A DNA stretch of 12,545 nucleotides from Chloroflexota bacterium. GTDB lineage: Bacteria; Chloroflexota; Dehalococcoidia; Lucifugimonadales; Australimonadaceae. This document shows, piece by piece, positions 1 through 6,738 of this stretch. Every line of letters starts with the position of its first letter. Position 1 is the first letter of the stretch. The DNA is taken from positions 1 through 12,545 of the forward strand of contig JAPOOH010000321.1 of the NCBI GenBank assembly GCA_026713505.1, written 5' to 3'. Under the pieces are notes generated by a model, which was not told where the DNA came from, did not search any database, and saw only the letters and a program-made list of their open reading frames with translations. The position numbers and the translations under genes are program-made.

Positions 1-915
1 ATCCTGTGGGGGACGTACCTGGCGGCGCGGACGGAGCGCCTCAAGTTCGGCTGCGCGTTCAACGTCAGCCCGATCTGGCATCCGATACGGATGGCCGAGG
101 ACTTCGCCATGGCCGACATCCTCACGGACGGGCGTGTCGTCTTCGGCGTGGGGCGCGGCTACCAGACGCGCGAGGTCGAGACGCTGGGCGCCCCGCTGCT
201 GGACCAGGACGCGAACCGCGAGCTGTTCGAGGAGCAGATGGAAGTCATCATGAAGGCGTTCCACGAAGACTCGTTCAGCCACCACGGCAAGCATTACACC
301 ATCCCCGCCCCCCAGAAGTTCCGCGGCTACGAGCCGACCGAGGTGACGCTGGTGCCGCGCCCGGTGCACCAACCGGTGGAGATCTGGCAGGCGATAGCCA
401 GCGGGAGGTCCATCCCCTTCATGGCGCAGAACGGCATCAAGGGGATGATCACGCAGAACGGCGACCGGCTCGCGCGGCAGATATTCCACACCTACCAGGA
501 CGAGGCTGCCAAGGCGGGCCGCACGCTGGAGCTCGGCGAGGACCTCTGCCTCGGCGTCGCCATGTCCATCGCACCGACGCCGGAGGAGGCGGTCGAGAAG
601 GTCCGTCACTACCACGACGAAGCGTACAAATGGTTCGCGCCGTTCGGCTTCGTGCGCTACGTCGACGAGGACGGCCGTCCCTGGGGCACCCCCGGCGCGC
701 CCGCGCGGGTGCCGACGATAGAGGAGGGCGTGCGGCAGCGCGCGTGGCTGTGCGGTCCGCCGGAGCTGGTCATCCGCGAGTTGAAGGCCTACGAGGCGGA
801 GTTCCCCGGCCTGGACCAGGTGATGTTCCGCTGGCCGGAGGGCATGCCCGCTGAGGAGTTCAAGGAACAGCTCTCGCTCTTCGCGGAGCACGTCATGCCG
901 CACTTCGGAAAGTAG
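1..915 (+). CDS. Luciferase-like (LLM class) flavin-dependent oxidoreductase, 5' partial
   Basis: The frame is open from base 1 to TAG at 913-915, giving 304 visible residues; the start lies outside the window. The ATG at 91 is internal, because homology-like sequence (ILWGTYLAARTERLKFG) precedes it. The segment FGVGRGYQTREVETLG is the typical glycine-rich piece of the bacterial luciferase-like TIM barrel, where flavin (FMN or F420) binds. The later stretch HHGKHYTIP with a following PRPVHQPVEIW resembles the mid-region of alkane/aromatic-type monooxygenases of this superfamily. Such proteins are cytoplasmic and use reduced flavin to oxidise or reduce small organics; the substrate cannot be deduced here. 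The visible part nearly completes a usual length of 330-370 aa. The gene is convergent with the lipoprotein gene at 931-2859, so it is not in the same operon. Family assignment is confident, function is not. Confidence 0.9.
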   Translation: MLWGTYLAARTERLKFGCAFNVSPIWHPIRMAEDFAMADILTDGRVVFGVGRGYQTREVETLGAPLLDQDANRELFEEQMEVIMKAFHEDSFSHHGKHYTIPAPQKFRGYEPTEVTLVPRPVHQPVEIWQAIASGRSIPFMAQNGIKGMITQNGDRLARQIFHTYQDEAAKAGRTLELGEDLCLGVAMSIAPTPEEAVEKVRHYHDEAYKWFAPFGFVRYVDEDGRPWGTPGAPARVPTIEEGVRQRAWLCGPPELVIRELKAYEAEFPGLDQVMFRWPEGMPAEEFKEQLSLFAEHVMPHFGK

Positions 916-932
916 AGGGCCTCATCGGCCTC
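915..932. terminator. Possible small bidirectional hairpin between convergent stop codons
   Basis: The bases GAGGGCC (915-921) and GGCCTC (927-932) can pair into a six-base-pair stem with one bulged G and a five-base loop. The structure spans the 15 nt between the stop of the flavin oxidoreductase and the stop of the lipoprotein gene. There is no T-run on either side, so it is a weak candidate for a shared terminator. Confidence 0.25.
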
Positions 933-2859
933 ACCCGCCCACGGCGAATCGCTCACCTCTCGGCGGCGTCCACCCGCCCCAGCAGACGAGGCTGCCGTCC
1001 GCGCGCAAGGCGCACGTATTCTCGAGTCCTGCAGACACAGCCGTGAAGCGCTCGTCTTCAGGTGCGGACGACTGGCCAGCCTTGTTGTCACCCCAGCACA
1101 CGGGAGCGCCATCGGAGCGCAGGGCGCAGGTGTGAGCGATTCCCGCGGATATGGCCATGAATCGCTCGTCGTCGGGTGCGGATAACTGGCCAAGAGTGTT
1201 GTCGCCCCAGCATAAGGGAGTGTCATCGGAGCGCAGTCCGCAAGTGTGGGCACTGCCACTGCTGATGGTCGCAAAGCGCTCGCCTTCAGGGGGCGAGATC
1301 TGAAACAGGCTATCGTCTCCCCAGCATACGGGAGCACCGTCGGAGCGCAGTCCGCAAGTGTGGGCACTGCCACTGCTGATGGTCGCAAAGCGCTCGCCTT
1401 CAGGGGGTGAGACCTGAAACAGGCTATCGACTCCCCAGCAGATGGAAGAGCCGTCGGGACGCAGTCCGCAGGTATGAACAAGGCCAGTGCTGATGCTTAC
1501 GAAGCGTTCGTGTTCCACCCGCGCAGTTTCTTCGTAGATCGAAGAATCACCCCAACACACCGGACTGCCGTCCGCCCGCAGACCGCACGAATGAAACAGA
1601 CCGCTACTGATAGACGCCAGGCGCTCGTTGTCAGGGGCTTCCCAATACAAGCCTCCCCAACAGACGGGCGTGCCATCAAGGCGCAGTACGCACGTGTGCC
1701 CCGTGCCGTTGCTGACTGCCGTGAACCGCTCATGCGCGGGTGGGATCGATGCTTGGCCTCCCCAGCAGACCGGACTGCCATCGGCTCGGAGTGCGCATGT
1801 GTATCCGTCGCCGCTGCTGATGGTTACGAACCTCTCCTCCTCCGGTGGAGAGGATTCCCCGAATTCATGCTCCCCCCATCCCCAACAAGCGGGGCTGCCA
1901 TCCGGTCGCAGAGCGCACGTGTGGAATCCCCCGGCGCTGATGGACGCGAACCGCTCATCTTCAGGCGGCGTCAAGCCGCTGGTATTCCCCCAGCACACTG
2001 CGCTCCCGTCCGCCCGCAGAGCGCACGTGTGCCCGTCACCGCTGGCAATGTCCACGAACCGTTCTGTCTCTGCAGGCGGTGTGCCGCTGGAATATGCGAC
2101 ACCGCTGCCCCAGCAGACCAGGCTGCCTTCGGGGCGCAAGGCACACGCGTGTACCGCGCCATTGCTGAGGGCGGTGAACCGCTCTCCCTCCGGTGGCGAC
2201 GTTTGGCCGTATTCGTCATCGCCCCAGCAGACGGGGCTGCCGTCAAAGCGCAGCGCACACGTAAAGGACCCCCAAAGGTGATCGCCTCCGCTGCTGATCG
2301 CCATGACCCGTTCGCTCTCAGGCGGGGATGATTGACCGGAGTCGTTGCCTCCCCAACATACTGCGCTGCCATCGGCCCGCAGGGCACAGGTATGGTCAAA
2401 GCCGCTGCTGATCGCGGTAAAGCGGTCGTTACCCCCCGGCACACCCTGCGTTCTGTCTATGCCACCCCAACAGACCGCACTTCCGTCAGTCCGCAAAGCG
2501 CACGCATGCGTCCCGCCGCTGCTGAGTGTCGTTTCACCGGGGACGGGGGACTCGGGGACAGGCGTTGGCGTGGCAGTCGGAGTCGGTGTTGAGGTGGGCG
2601 TGGGCGTCCAGGTCGGCGCAGGAGGCGGCGTAGGGGTCCGCATGGGAGTTGCAGTCGTCGTAGGAGTCCGCATGGGAGTTGGAGTCGTCGTAGGAGGCGC
2701 CGCATGGGTCGAGGCAGGTGTGGGAGTACCATCTGGCGTTGGGTCAGGCGGGGGAGTCCCGCCACCCTTCGATCTGTCAGGGTCTCCCTGGCATGCAGCC
2801 AGCATCAGAGCAAGGGCGATGCAGAGGGCAAGGCAGATGTGTGGCCGGTGGAAACGCAT
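931..2859 (-). CDS. RCC1-like repeat lipoprotein with Thr-Pro linker, 14 C-x9-C repeats
   Basis: This 642-residue protein starts with a lipoprotein signal peptide: a basic n-region (MRFHRPH), a hydrophobic core, and lipobox L20-A21-A22-C23. Residues 35 to 108 form a Thr/Pro-rich linker. The rest is 14 tandem repeats of about 37-40 residues with consensus HTCALRxDGSxVCWG followed by SPPExERFxxISSG. This matches the RCC1_2 type of RCC1 (regulator of chromosome condensation) repeat. Every repeat has the same C-x9-C pair, so all 28 cysteines of the repeat region are paired, which suggests a disulfide per blade outside the cytoplasm. Fourteen repeats could make two seven-bladed propellers (inference). 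Repeat 3 carries a short LWGS insertion. The start lies 14 nt after the SDR stop, but no clear Shine-Dalgarno precedes it. A binding or surface role is likely; its partner is unknown. Confidence 0.85.
   Translation of the reverse strand: MRFHRPHICLALCIALALMLAACQGDPDRSKGGGTPPPDPTPDGTPTPASTHAAPPTTTPTPMRTPTTTATPMRTPTPPPAPTWTPTPTSTPTPTATPTPVPESPVPGETTLSSGGTHACALRTDGSAVCWGGIDRTQGVPGGNDRFTAISSGFDHTCALRADGSAVCWGGNDSGQSSPPESERVMAISSGGDHLWGSFTCALRFDGSPVCWGDDEYGQTSPPEGERFTALSNGAVHACALRPEGSLVCWGSGVAYSSGTPPAETERFVDIASGDGHTCALRADGSAVCWGNTSGLTPPEDERFASISAGGFHTCALRPDGSPACWGWGEHEFGESSPPEEERFVTISSGDGYTCALRADGSPVCWGGQASIPPAHERFTAVSNGTGHTCVLRLDGTPVCWGGLYWEAPDNERLASISSGLFHSCGLRADGSPVCWGDSSIYEETARVEHERFVSISTGLVHTCGLRPDGSSICWGVDSLFQVSPPEGERFATISSGSAHTCGLRSDGAPVCWGDDSLFQISPPEGERFATISSGSAHTCGLRSDDTPLCWGDNTLGQLSAPDDERFMAISAGIAHTCALRSDGAPVCWGDNKAGQSSAPEDERFTAVSAGLENTCALRADGSLVCWGGWTPPRGERFAVGG
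1226..1326 (-). repeat. Near-identical 101-bp direct repeat, copy 1, within the lipoprotein gene
   Basis: This 101-bp stretch matches 1340-1440 at 98 of 101 positions by direct reading. The offset is 114 bp, exactly 38 codons, which is one protein repeat unit (repeats 10 to 12 of the lipoprotein). The other repeat units of the gene are much more diverged at the DNA level, so this pair is a recent in-frame duplication. Confidence 0.9.
1340..1440 (-). repeat. Near-identical 101-bp direct repeat, copy 2, within the lipoprotein gene
   Basis: Partner of the copy at 1226-1326. The three differences are C/T and T/C changes in the stretch coding for the SLFQ-[VI]-SPPEGE segment and one T/A change close to the end. 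In protein the two units share SPPEGERFATISSGSAHTCG. Confidence 0.9.
2636..2695 (-). repeat. Two-copy 30-bp tandem repeat coding for the Thr-Pro linker
   Basis: The unit at 2636-2665 is repeated at 2666-2695 with one mismatch (C versus G). Each 30-bp unit is ten codons, so the array stays in frame and encodes the TPMRTPTTTA-type linker of the lipoprotein. A partial third copy (GCATGGG) follows. Such arrays gain and lose units by slippage, so linker length probably varies between strains. Confidence 0.85.
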
Positions 2860-2873
2860 ATGGGCGGGCGTGC

Positions 2874-3623
2874 CTACGACACTTCCTTGCCGCCGTTGAC
2901 CGCGATGAGCTGGCCGGTGATGAAGTCAGCGTCGTCCGAGAAGAGGAACGCGACCGTGCCCGCGAGGTCGCTCGGCACGCCGCGGCGTCCGAAGGCGCGT
3001 ACGGCTTCCTCAGTGGCCTCCTCGCCGGTGAGCGACGGGTCCTGGTCCGTGCCGCCGGGCGCGAGGGTGTTGACGTTGATGTTGTGCTCGCCGAGTTCGC
3101 GGCAGATGGCGCGTGTGAACGCCATAACCGCGCCCTTGGACGCGACGTAGTGCGGGTTGCTGTCGCGCACGTTGTTGGACGTGCGGAGCATGGTTGTGGA
3201 GCCGACGTTGACGATCTTCCCGCCGCCCTGGTCGCGCATGTAGGGGAAGACGGCGCGTACGCAGAGGAACGGTCCGCGCGCGTTGACCGCGAAGACCTTG
3301 TCCCACCAGTCAGGGTCGACGTCCATGAGGGAGGGGCCGGTGATGTTCCTCATGAGGCCCGCGTTGTTGAGCAGGCCGTCGATGCGTCCGAAGCGCTCCG
3401 CGGTACGGCGCGCCAAGGCCATCGTCTCTTCCTCGCTCGTCACGTCCACGTTGAGCGGGAGTACCTCGGCGCCCTCGGCCTCGCACAGGCTGGCCGTCTC
3501 CGTGCAGTCCAACACGTCGGCGACGGTGAGCCTAGCGCCCTCCTTCGCCAGCCGGACAGCGTATGTCTGTCCCAGGTGGCGCGCGGCGCCGGTAACGATG
3601 ATGACCTTGCCTTCCAGGCGCAT
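2874..3623 (-). CDS. Short-chain dehydrogenase/reductase (classical SDR)
   Basis: This 249-residue protein has the length of a classical SDR. The nucleotide-binding turn is TGAARHLG (residues 11-18), in which His16 stands where the central Gly of TGxxxGxG is usual. Asp36 at the end of the second strand points to NAD(H) rather than NADP(H). NNAG is at 86-89. The catalytic tetrad is complete: Asn114, Ser142, Tyr159 and Lys163 (YVASK). Ser142 and Tyr159 are 17 residues apart, a few more than usual, which implies a short insertion in the substrate loop. The C-terminal FITGQLIAVNGG is typical. It oxidises or reduces an alcohol/carbonyl in the cytoplasm; the substrate is unknown. An ATG start follows a strong Shine-Dalgarno, and the gene lies 24 nt after lutC, so it probably acts in the same organic-acid pathway. 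Confidence 0.92.
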   Translation of the reverse strand: MRLEGKVIIVTGAARHLGQTYAVRLAKEGARLTVADVLDCTETASLCEAEGAEVLPLNVDVTSEEETMALARRTAERFGRIDGLLNNAGLMRNITGPSLMDVDPDWWDKVFAVNARGPFLCVRAVFPYMRDQGGGKIVNVGSTTMLRTSNNVRDSNPHYVASKGAVMAFTRAICRELGEHNINVNTLAPGGTDQDPSLTGEEATEEAVRAFGRRGVPSDLAGTVAFLFSDDADFITGQLIAVNGGKEVS

Positions 3624-3629
3624 GCGCCG

Positions 3630-3638
3630 CCTCCCTCC
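3630..3638 (-). promoter_or_regulatory. Strong Shine-Dalgarno of the SDR gene
   Basis: On the - strand GGAGGGAGG ends six bases before the ATG of the SDR gene. It is the strongest ribosome site in the cluster and fixes the start at 3623. It lies in the 24-nt gap after the lutC stop. Confidence 0.75.
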
Positions 3639-3647
3639 GGGCCCGGA

Positions 3648-4400
3648 TCAGCCCAGGATGACCATGTGCACCTCTCCGGGGCCGTGGACGCCGATGGTAA
3701 GCGTCTGCTCTATGTCCGCGGTGCGCGACGGTCCGGAGATGAAATTGAAGTAGTTGACGGTCCGCCCCCGGGCCTGCATGCGGTTGAGACGCGTGATGGC
3801 GAAGAAGTCGTCCAGTGATTCGAGCACTTGCTCAGGTTCGATGAGCAGCACGAGCGAAGAAGGCGCGAGCGAGGCGAGGCGCGCTACTCCCCGGCGCGGC
3901 GTCACGGCGCAGCTCGCCGTCTCAGCGATGGCGTAGGAGACGCCCGTCACCCCCATGTCGGCTCGGAATGCCATGTCGCGCAGCGCTCCCCGGCTCCGCG
4001 TTCTGCCGGACGCGAGGATCGCCGGCGAAACGCCCACCGAACGGAGCGTGGCGTCTATGTTCACCCGCTTGAACACGTCCTCAGCGGAGCGGACGAGGTT
4101 CTTCACGCCCGACTGCTGGGCGATCTCAGCCACGATGCTGGCCGCCTCTTCCGCGTCGCCCGCCCTTCGTACGTTCCACGATGCGGCGGCGGCGGTCTTC
4201 GCCAAGCGGTCCAGCGTCTGACTCCGTCGCGCTTCGTTCCTCGCGATGACGGTGCGCACCTTCTCCTGCTGGCGAACGGCGTTCGACTTCAGCGAGGGGT
4301 GGTCCGGCATGTGGACGATGGGCTCGGTGCGTCCCAGGGCCTTGCGGACCCGCAGGATGAATGCGTCCTTGTTGGAGTGCTCTTCCGGCGTGGGGGCCAC
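3648..4400 (-). CDS. lutC: LutC-like LUD-domain protein of a lactate utilisation complex
   Basis: This 250-residue protein has the LutC/YkgG (LUD domain) signatures: ADMGVTGVSYAIAETAS at 147-163, a FISGPSRTADIE stretch at 220-231, and the C-terminal GVHGPGEVHMVIL. LutC works with LutA and LutB in cytoplasmic oxidation of L-lactate to pyruvate in Bacillus subtilis; its exact catalytic part is not well defined. The first 60 residues are charged and helical-looking, as in family members. The start is GTG, three bases after the lutB stop. A Shine-Dalgarno AGAGGT overlaps that stop codon, so translation is probably coupled. The order lutA-lutB-lutC is the classical one. Identity of the family is firm; lactate as substrate is by analogy, and a related 2-hydroxy acid is possible. 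Confidence 0.9.
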   Translation of the reverse strand: MAPTPEEHSNKDAFILRVRKALGRTEPIVHMPDHPSLKSNAVRQQEKVRTVIARNEARRSQTLDRLAKTAAAASWNVRRAGDAEEAASIVAEIAQQSGVKNLVRSAEDVFKRVNIDATLRSVGVSPAILASGRTRSRGALRDMAFRADMGVTGVSYAIAETASCAVTPRRGVARLASLAPSSLVLLIEPEQVLESLDDFFAITRLNRMQARGRTVNYFNFISGPSRTADIEQTLTIGVHGPGEVHMVILG

Positions 4401-4403
4401 AGC

Positions 4404-5876
4404 CTACCTCTGCTCCGTGCCGTTCGCGGAGCCGCTCTCGTGAGAGAGTTCCTCCCGCCAGAGCCGCGCGAACGATTTCTGGGCGGGCGCGGGGAAGTCG
4501 CGGCTTGCCGTCCATCCGCTCACCATAGGCGCGAACGGCAGTCTGCGGACCTTGCCGCCGCGTGCGAATGAGCGCGTGAGCAGCCTGCCGAGGTTCGCTT
4601 TGCCCTCCAGTGCCCTACGGCTCCGCATCGCGCCGTGCCACTGGCCCACGAAGAGGCGCTCCATCCAGGTTGCGCTGCGCTCGCCGGCAGTGCCCTCAGC
4701 CACCTTGTGCCGCAGGTGCAGCAGCAGGCGGGGGATGTCTATCTTCACGGGGCAGACATCCTTGCACTTGCCGCAGAGCGTCGAGGCGTAGGGGAGTTCA
4801 CGGGCAACCTTCATGTTGGTCATGGGGGGTGTCACGACCGCGCCGATAGGGCCGGAGTAGACCCAGCCGTAGGCGTGCCCGCCTACCTTCTGATAGACGG
4901 GGCAGTGGTTCAGGCACGCGCCGCAGCGGATGCAGCGCAGGGCCTCCCGCATCACCTCGTCGCGCAGCAGGTTGAGCCGTCCGTTGTCCACGAATACGAG
5001 GTGGAACTCTTCCGGTCCGTCCTCGTCGCTCGGTGAGCGCGGACCGCCCACGAACGTGTTGTAGCTCGTGATGCGCTGTCCGGTGGCGGAGCGCGGCAGC
5101 AGGCGCAGGAACAGCGCGAGGTCCTCAATGGCGGGGACGATCTTCTCCATGCCCGCAAGCACGACGTGGATGCGCGGCGCGGACGTGGTCATGCGGCCGT
5201 TGCCCTCGTTCGTGACCAGGCAGACGGTGCCGGTCTCGGCGACGATGAAGTTAGCGCCGCTGATGCCCATGTCCGCCGCTGCGAACTTCTCGCGCAGGGC
5301 GTCCCGGGCGTACACGCACAGCCGCTTGATGTCCTGCGTCGGCGCGGTCTTCAGCCACTCCTGGAAGAGCGAGGAGACCTCCTGCCGTGTCTTGTGCATC
5401 GCCGGGGCGATGATGTGGAACGGGGTTTCGCCCGCCAACTGGATGATGTACTCGCCGAGGTCTGTCTCGACCGGCTCGATGCCCTCGCGTTCGAGGACGT
5501 GGTTGACGCCCATCTCCTCGGAGACCATCGACTTGCTCTTGATGACGGTCTTCACGCCGTTGCGCTTCGCGATGTCCAGTACGATGGCGTTCGCCTGCGC
5601 AGCGTCGTCCGCGAAGTAGACGTGCCCGCCGTTCCGCCGAACGCTCTTGTCAACCATGTCCAGGTAGTAGTCCAGGTGCTCAAGGGTGGACTGTTTGATG
5701 GCGGCGGCCCGGGTGCGCATCGCCTCCCAGCTCTCGTCGCCGAAGTCGGCCTCGATGACGTTGGCGCGCGCGCCAACGAAGTGCTCCATGACGTGGTCCA
5801 GCGCGTGCTGGAGCTTCTCGTCGCGCAGCGCCCTTCCGGCCGCATGCTTGAAATCGGCGCTCTTGACCTCTGCCAT
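4404..5876 (-). CDS. lutB: LutB-like iron-sulfur LUD-domain protein of a lactate utilisation complex
   Basis: This 490-residue protein has an N-terminal LUD domain with DMGISGANFIVAETGT (about 202-217) and TFVGGPRSPSDEDGPEEFHL (274-293). A ferredoxin-like module follows: C315-x2-C318-x2-C321-x3-C325-P, and C368-x2-C371-x3-C375-P, with HAYGWVYSGPIGAV between them. This is the LutB (YvfW) layout, with clusters that would pass electrons from a 2-hydroxy acid, lactate in B. subtilis. The ATG at 5876 shares its A with the TGA of lutA (TGATG), a typical coupled junction. A longer reading from a TTG at 5969 would add 31 residues rich in Arg, His and Gly and overlap lutA by about 94 nt; it is not supported. 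A C-terminal tail of about 100 residues follows the clusters, as in relatives. Confidence 0.93.
   Translation of the reverse strand: MAEVKSADFKHAAGRALRDEKLQHALDHVMEHFVGARANVIEADFGDESWEAMRTRAAAIKQSTLEHLDYYLDMVDKSVRRNGGHVYFADDAAQANAIVLDIAKRNGVKTVIKSKSMVSEEMGVNHVLEREGIEPVETDLGEYIIQLAGETPFHIIAPAMHKTRQEVSSLFQEWLKTAPTQDIKRLCVYARDALREKFAAADMGISGANFIVAETGTVCLVTNEGNGRMTTSAPRIHVVLAGMEKIVPAIEDLALFLRLLPRSATGQRITSYNTFVGGPRSPSDEDGPEEFHLVFVDNGRLNLLRDEVMREALRCIRCGACLNHCPVYQKVGGHAYGWVYSGPIGAVVTPPMTNMKVARELPYASTLCGKCKDVCPVKIDIPRLLLHLRHKVAEGTAGERSATWMERLFVGQWHGAMRSRRALEGKANLGRLLTRSFARGGKVRRLPFAPMVSGWTASRDFPAPAQKSFARLWREELSHESGSANGTEQR
4406..4411 (-). promoter_or_regulatory. Shine-Dalgarno of lutC overlapping the lutB stop
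   Basis: On the - strand AGAGGT lies five bases before the GTG start of lutC, and its last T is the first base of the lutB TAG stop. The arrangement supports the GTG start and suggests translational coupling. Confidence 0.6.
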
Positions 5877-6715
5877 CAGGCCCCGTCCTCTGCCAGCAAT
5901 TCGGCGAGGTGCACCGCACGCACGTTCATGCCGCGCCGCTCCATGGCTCCACGGATCTGCATGAGGCAACCGCAGTCGTTCGCAACCACCGCACTCGCGC
6001 CGGACTCCGCGATGTTCTTCAGCTTCTCGTTCAGGATGGCGGTCGATATCTCGGGGAACTTCACGGAGAAGAGTCCTCCGAACCCGCAGCAGGCGTCCGA
6101 GTCCTCCATCTCCTGCAGCTCGACTCCCTGCACGCCGCCGATGAGGCTGCGCGGCGCCTCCTTGATGCGCAGTTCGCGCAGCAGGTGGCAGGCGTCGTGG
6201 TACGTGACGAGCCCCTCCGACGCCGCCCCAACGTCCGACGTGCCGACGACGTTTACGATGTAGTCGGAGAGTTCGCGCGTCCTCTCACCGACGGCTTGCG
6301 CGCGCTCCAGCGTTTCGGGGTCGTCCTCGAACAGCTCGCGGTAGTAGACCTTGATCATGCTGGCGCACGAACCGGAGGGGACGACGACCTGCTCCTCGTT
6401 CTCGAACACGTCCAGGAAGTGTTTCGCCACGTCAGCGGCGTGGGAGCGGAAGCCGCCGTTGAATGCGATCTGCCCGCAGCAGGTCTGGTCTTCCGGAAAC
6501 GAGACGTCCACGCCGAGGCGTCGGAGCACCTTCACGGCAGCGACGCCGACCTCCGGGTAGAACTGGTCGACGAGGCAGGTAGCGCAGAAGGCGGCCCGGA
6601 ACCTCGGGGTCTGCTGTCCCCGTTGCCTGCCACTGGTCCTCGATCTGTTGGAGGAACGTCTGGGATATGCGGATGAACCGCGTCGTCGAGCCACGGAAGC
6701 AAGGTAGCAGAGCAC
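5876..6715 (-). CDS. lutA: LutA-like CCG-domain iron-sulfur protein; N-terminus uncertain
   Basis: The protein has two cysteine-rich CCG modules of the LutA/GlpC/heterodisulfide-reductase type: CATCLVDQFYPEVG and DQTCCGQ with GSCASM in the first, and YHDACHLLREL, DACCGFGG and NDCGC in the second. LutA acts with LutB and LutC in oxidising lactate-like 2-hydroxy acids in the cytoplasm. Family-like sequence begins only at codon 38 (about 6604). The 37 residues before it are Arg/Ser-rich and look non-native. The only in-frame starts before the first CCG cysteine are GTG codons at 6715 and 6694, and neither has a Shine-Dalgarno. A neighbouring frame over 6607-6690 looks more protein-like, so a one-base indel is possible. 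The gene ends in TGATG, overlapping lutB by one base. The family call is firm, the start is not. Confidence 0.85.
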   Translation of the reverse strand: MLCYLASVARRRGSSAYPRRSSNRSRTSGRQRGQQTPRFRAAFCATCLVDQFYPEVGVAAVKVLRRLGVDVSFPEDQTCCGQIAFNGGFRSHAADVAKHFLDVFENEEQVVVPSGSCASMIKVYYRELFEDDPETLERAQAVGERTRELSDYIVNVVGTSDVGAASEGLVTYHDACHLLRELRIKEAPRSLIGGVQGVELQEMEDSDACCGFGGLFSVKFPEISTAILNEKLKNIAESGASAVVANDCGCLMQIRGAMERRGMNVRAVHLAELLAEDGA

Positions 6716-6738
6716 GGCAGGCGTGGCAACCGGGCTTG

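Noticed and set aside
6..854. A 282-codon open frame on the + strand at the left edge.
   Set aside because: It is a shifted frame of the flavin oxidoreductase at 1-915. Its product is Arg/Gly/Ala-rich without family motifs.
1474..2331. Long open frames on the + strand across the repeat lipoprotein gene (also 1628-2281).
   Set aside because: They are antisense to the lipoprotein. The repeat units are whole numbers of codons, so any stop-free antisense frame recurs in each unit. They show no recognisable domain.
2718..3818. A 366-codon open frame on the + strand.
   Set aside because: It is antisense to the start of the lipoprotein, the SDR and the end of lutC, all of which have clear motifs. 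The product is low-complexity and rich in Arg, Ala and Val.
5877..5969. N-terminal extension of lutB from a TTG at 5969.
   Set aside because: It overlaps the lutA coding end by about 94 nt, has composition unlike the family, and the ATG at 5876 sits in a typical TGATG coupled junction.
5166..6263. A 365-codon open frame on the + strand.
   Set aside because: It is antisense to lutB and lutA, whose cysteine motifs are intact on the - strand.
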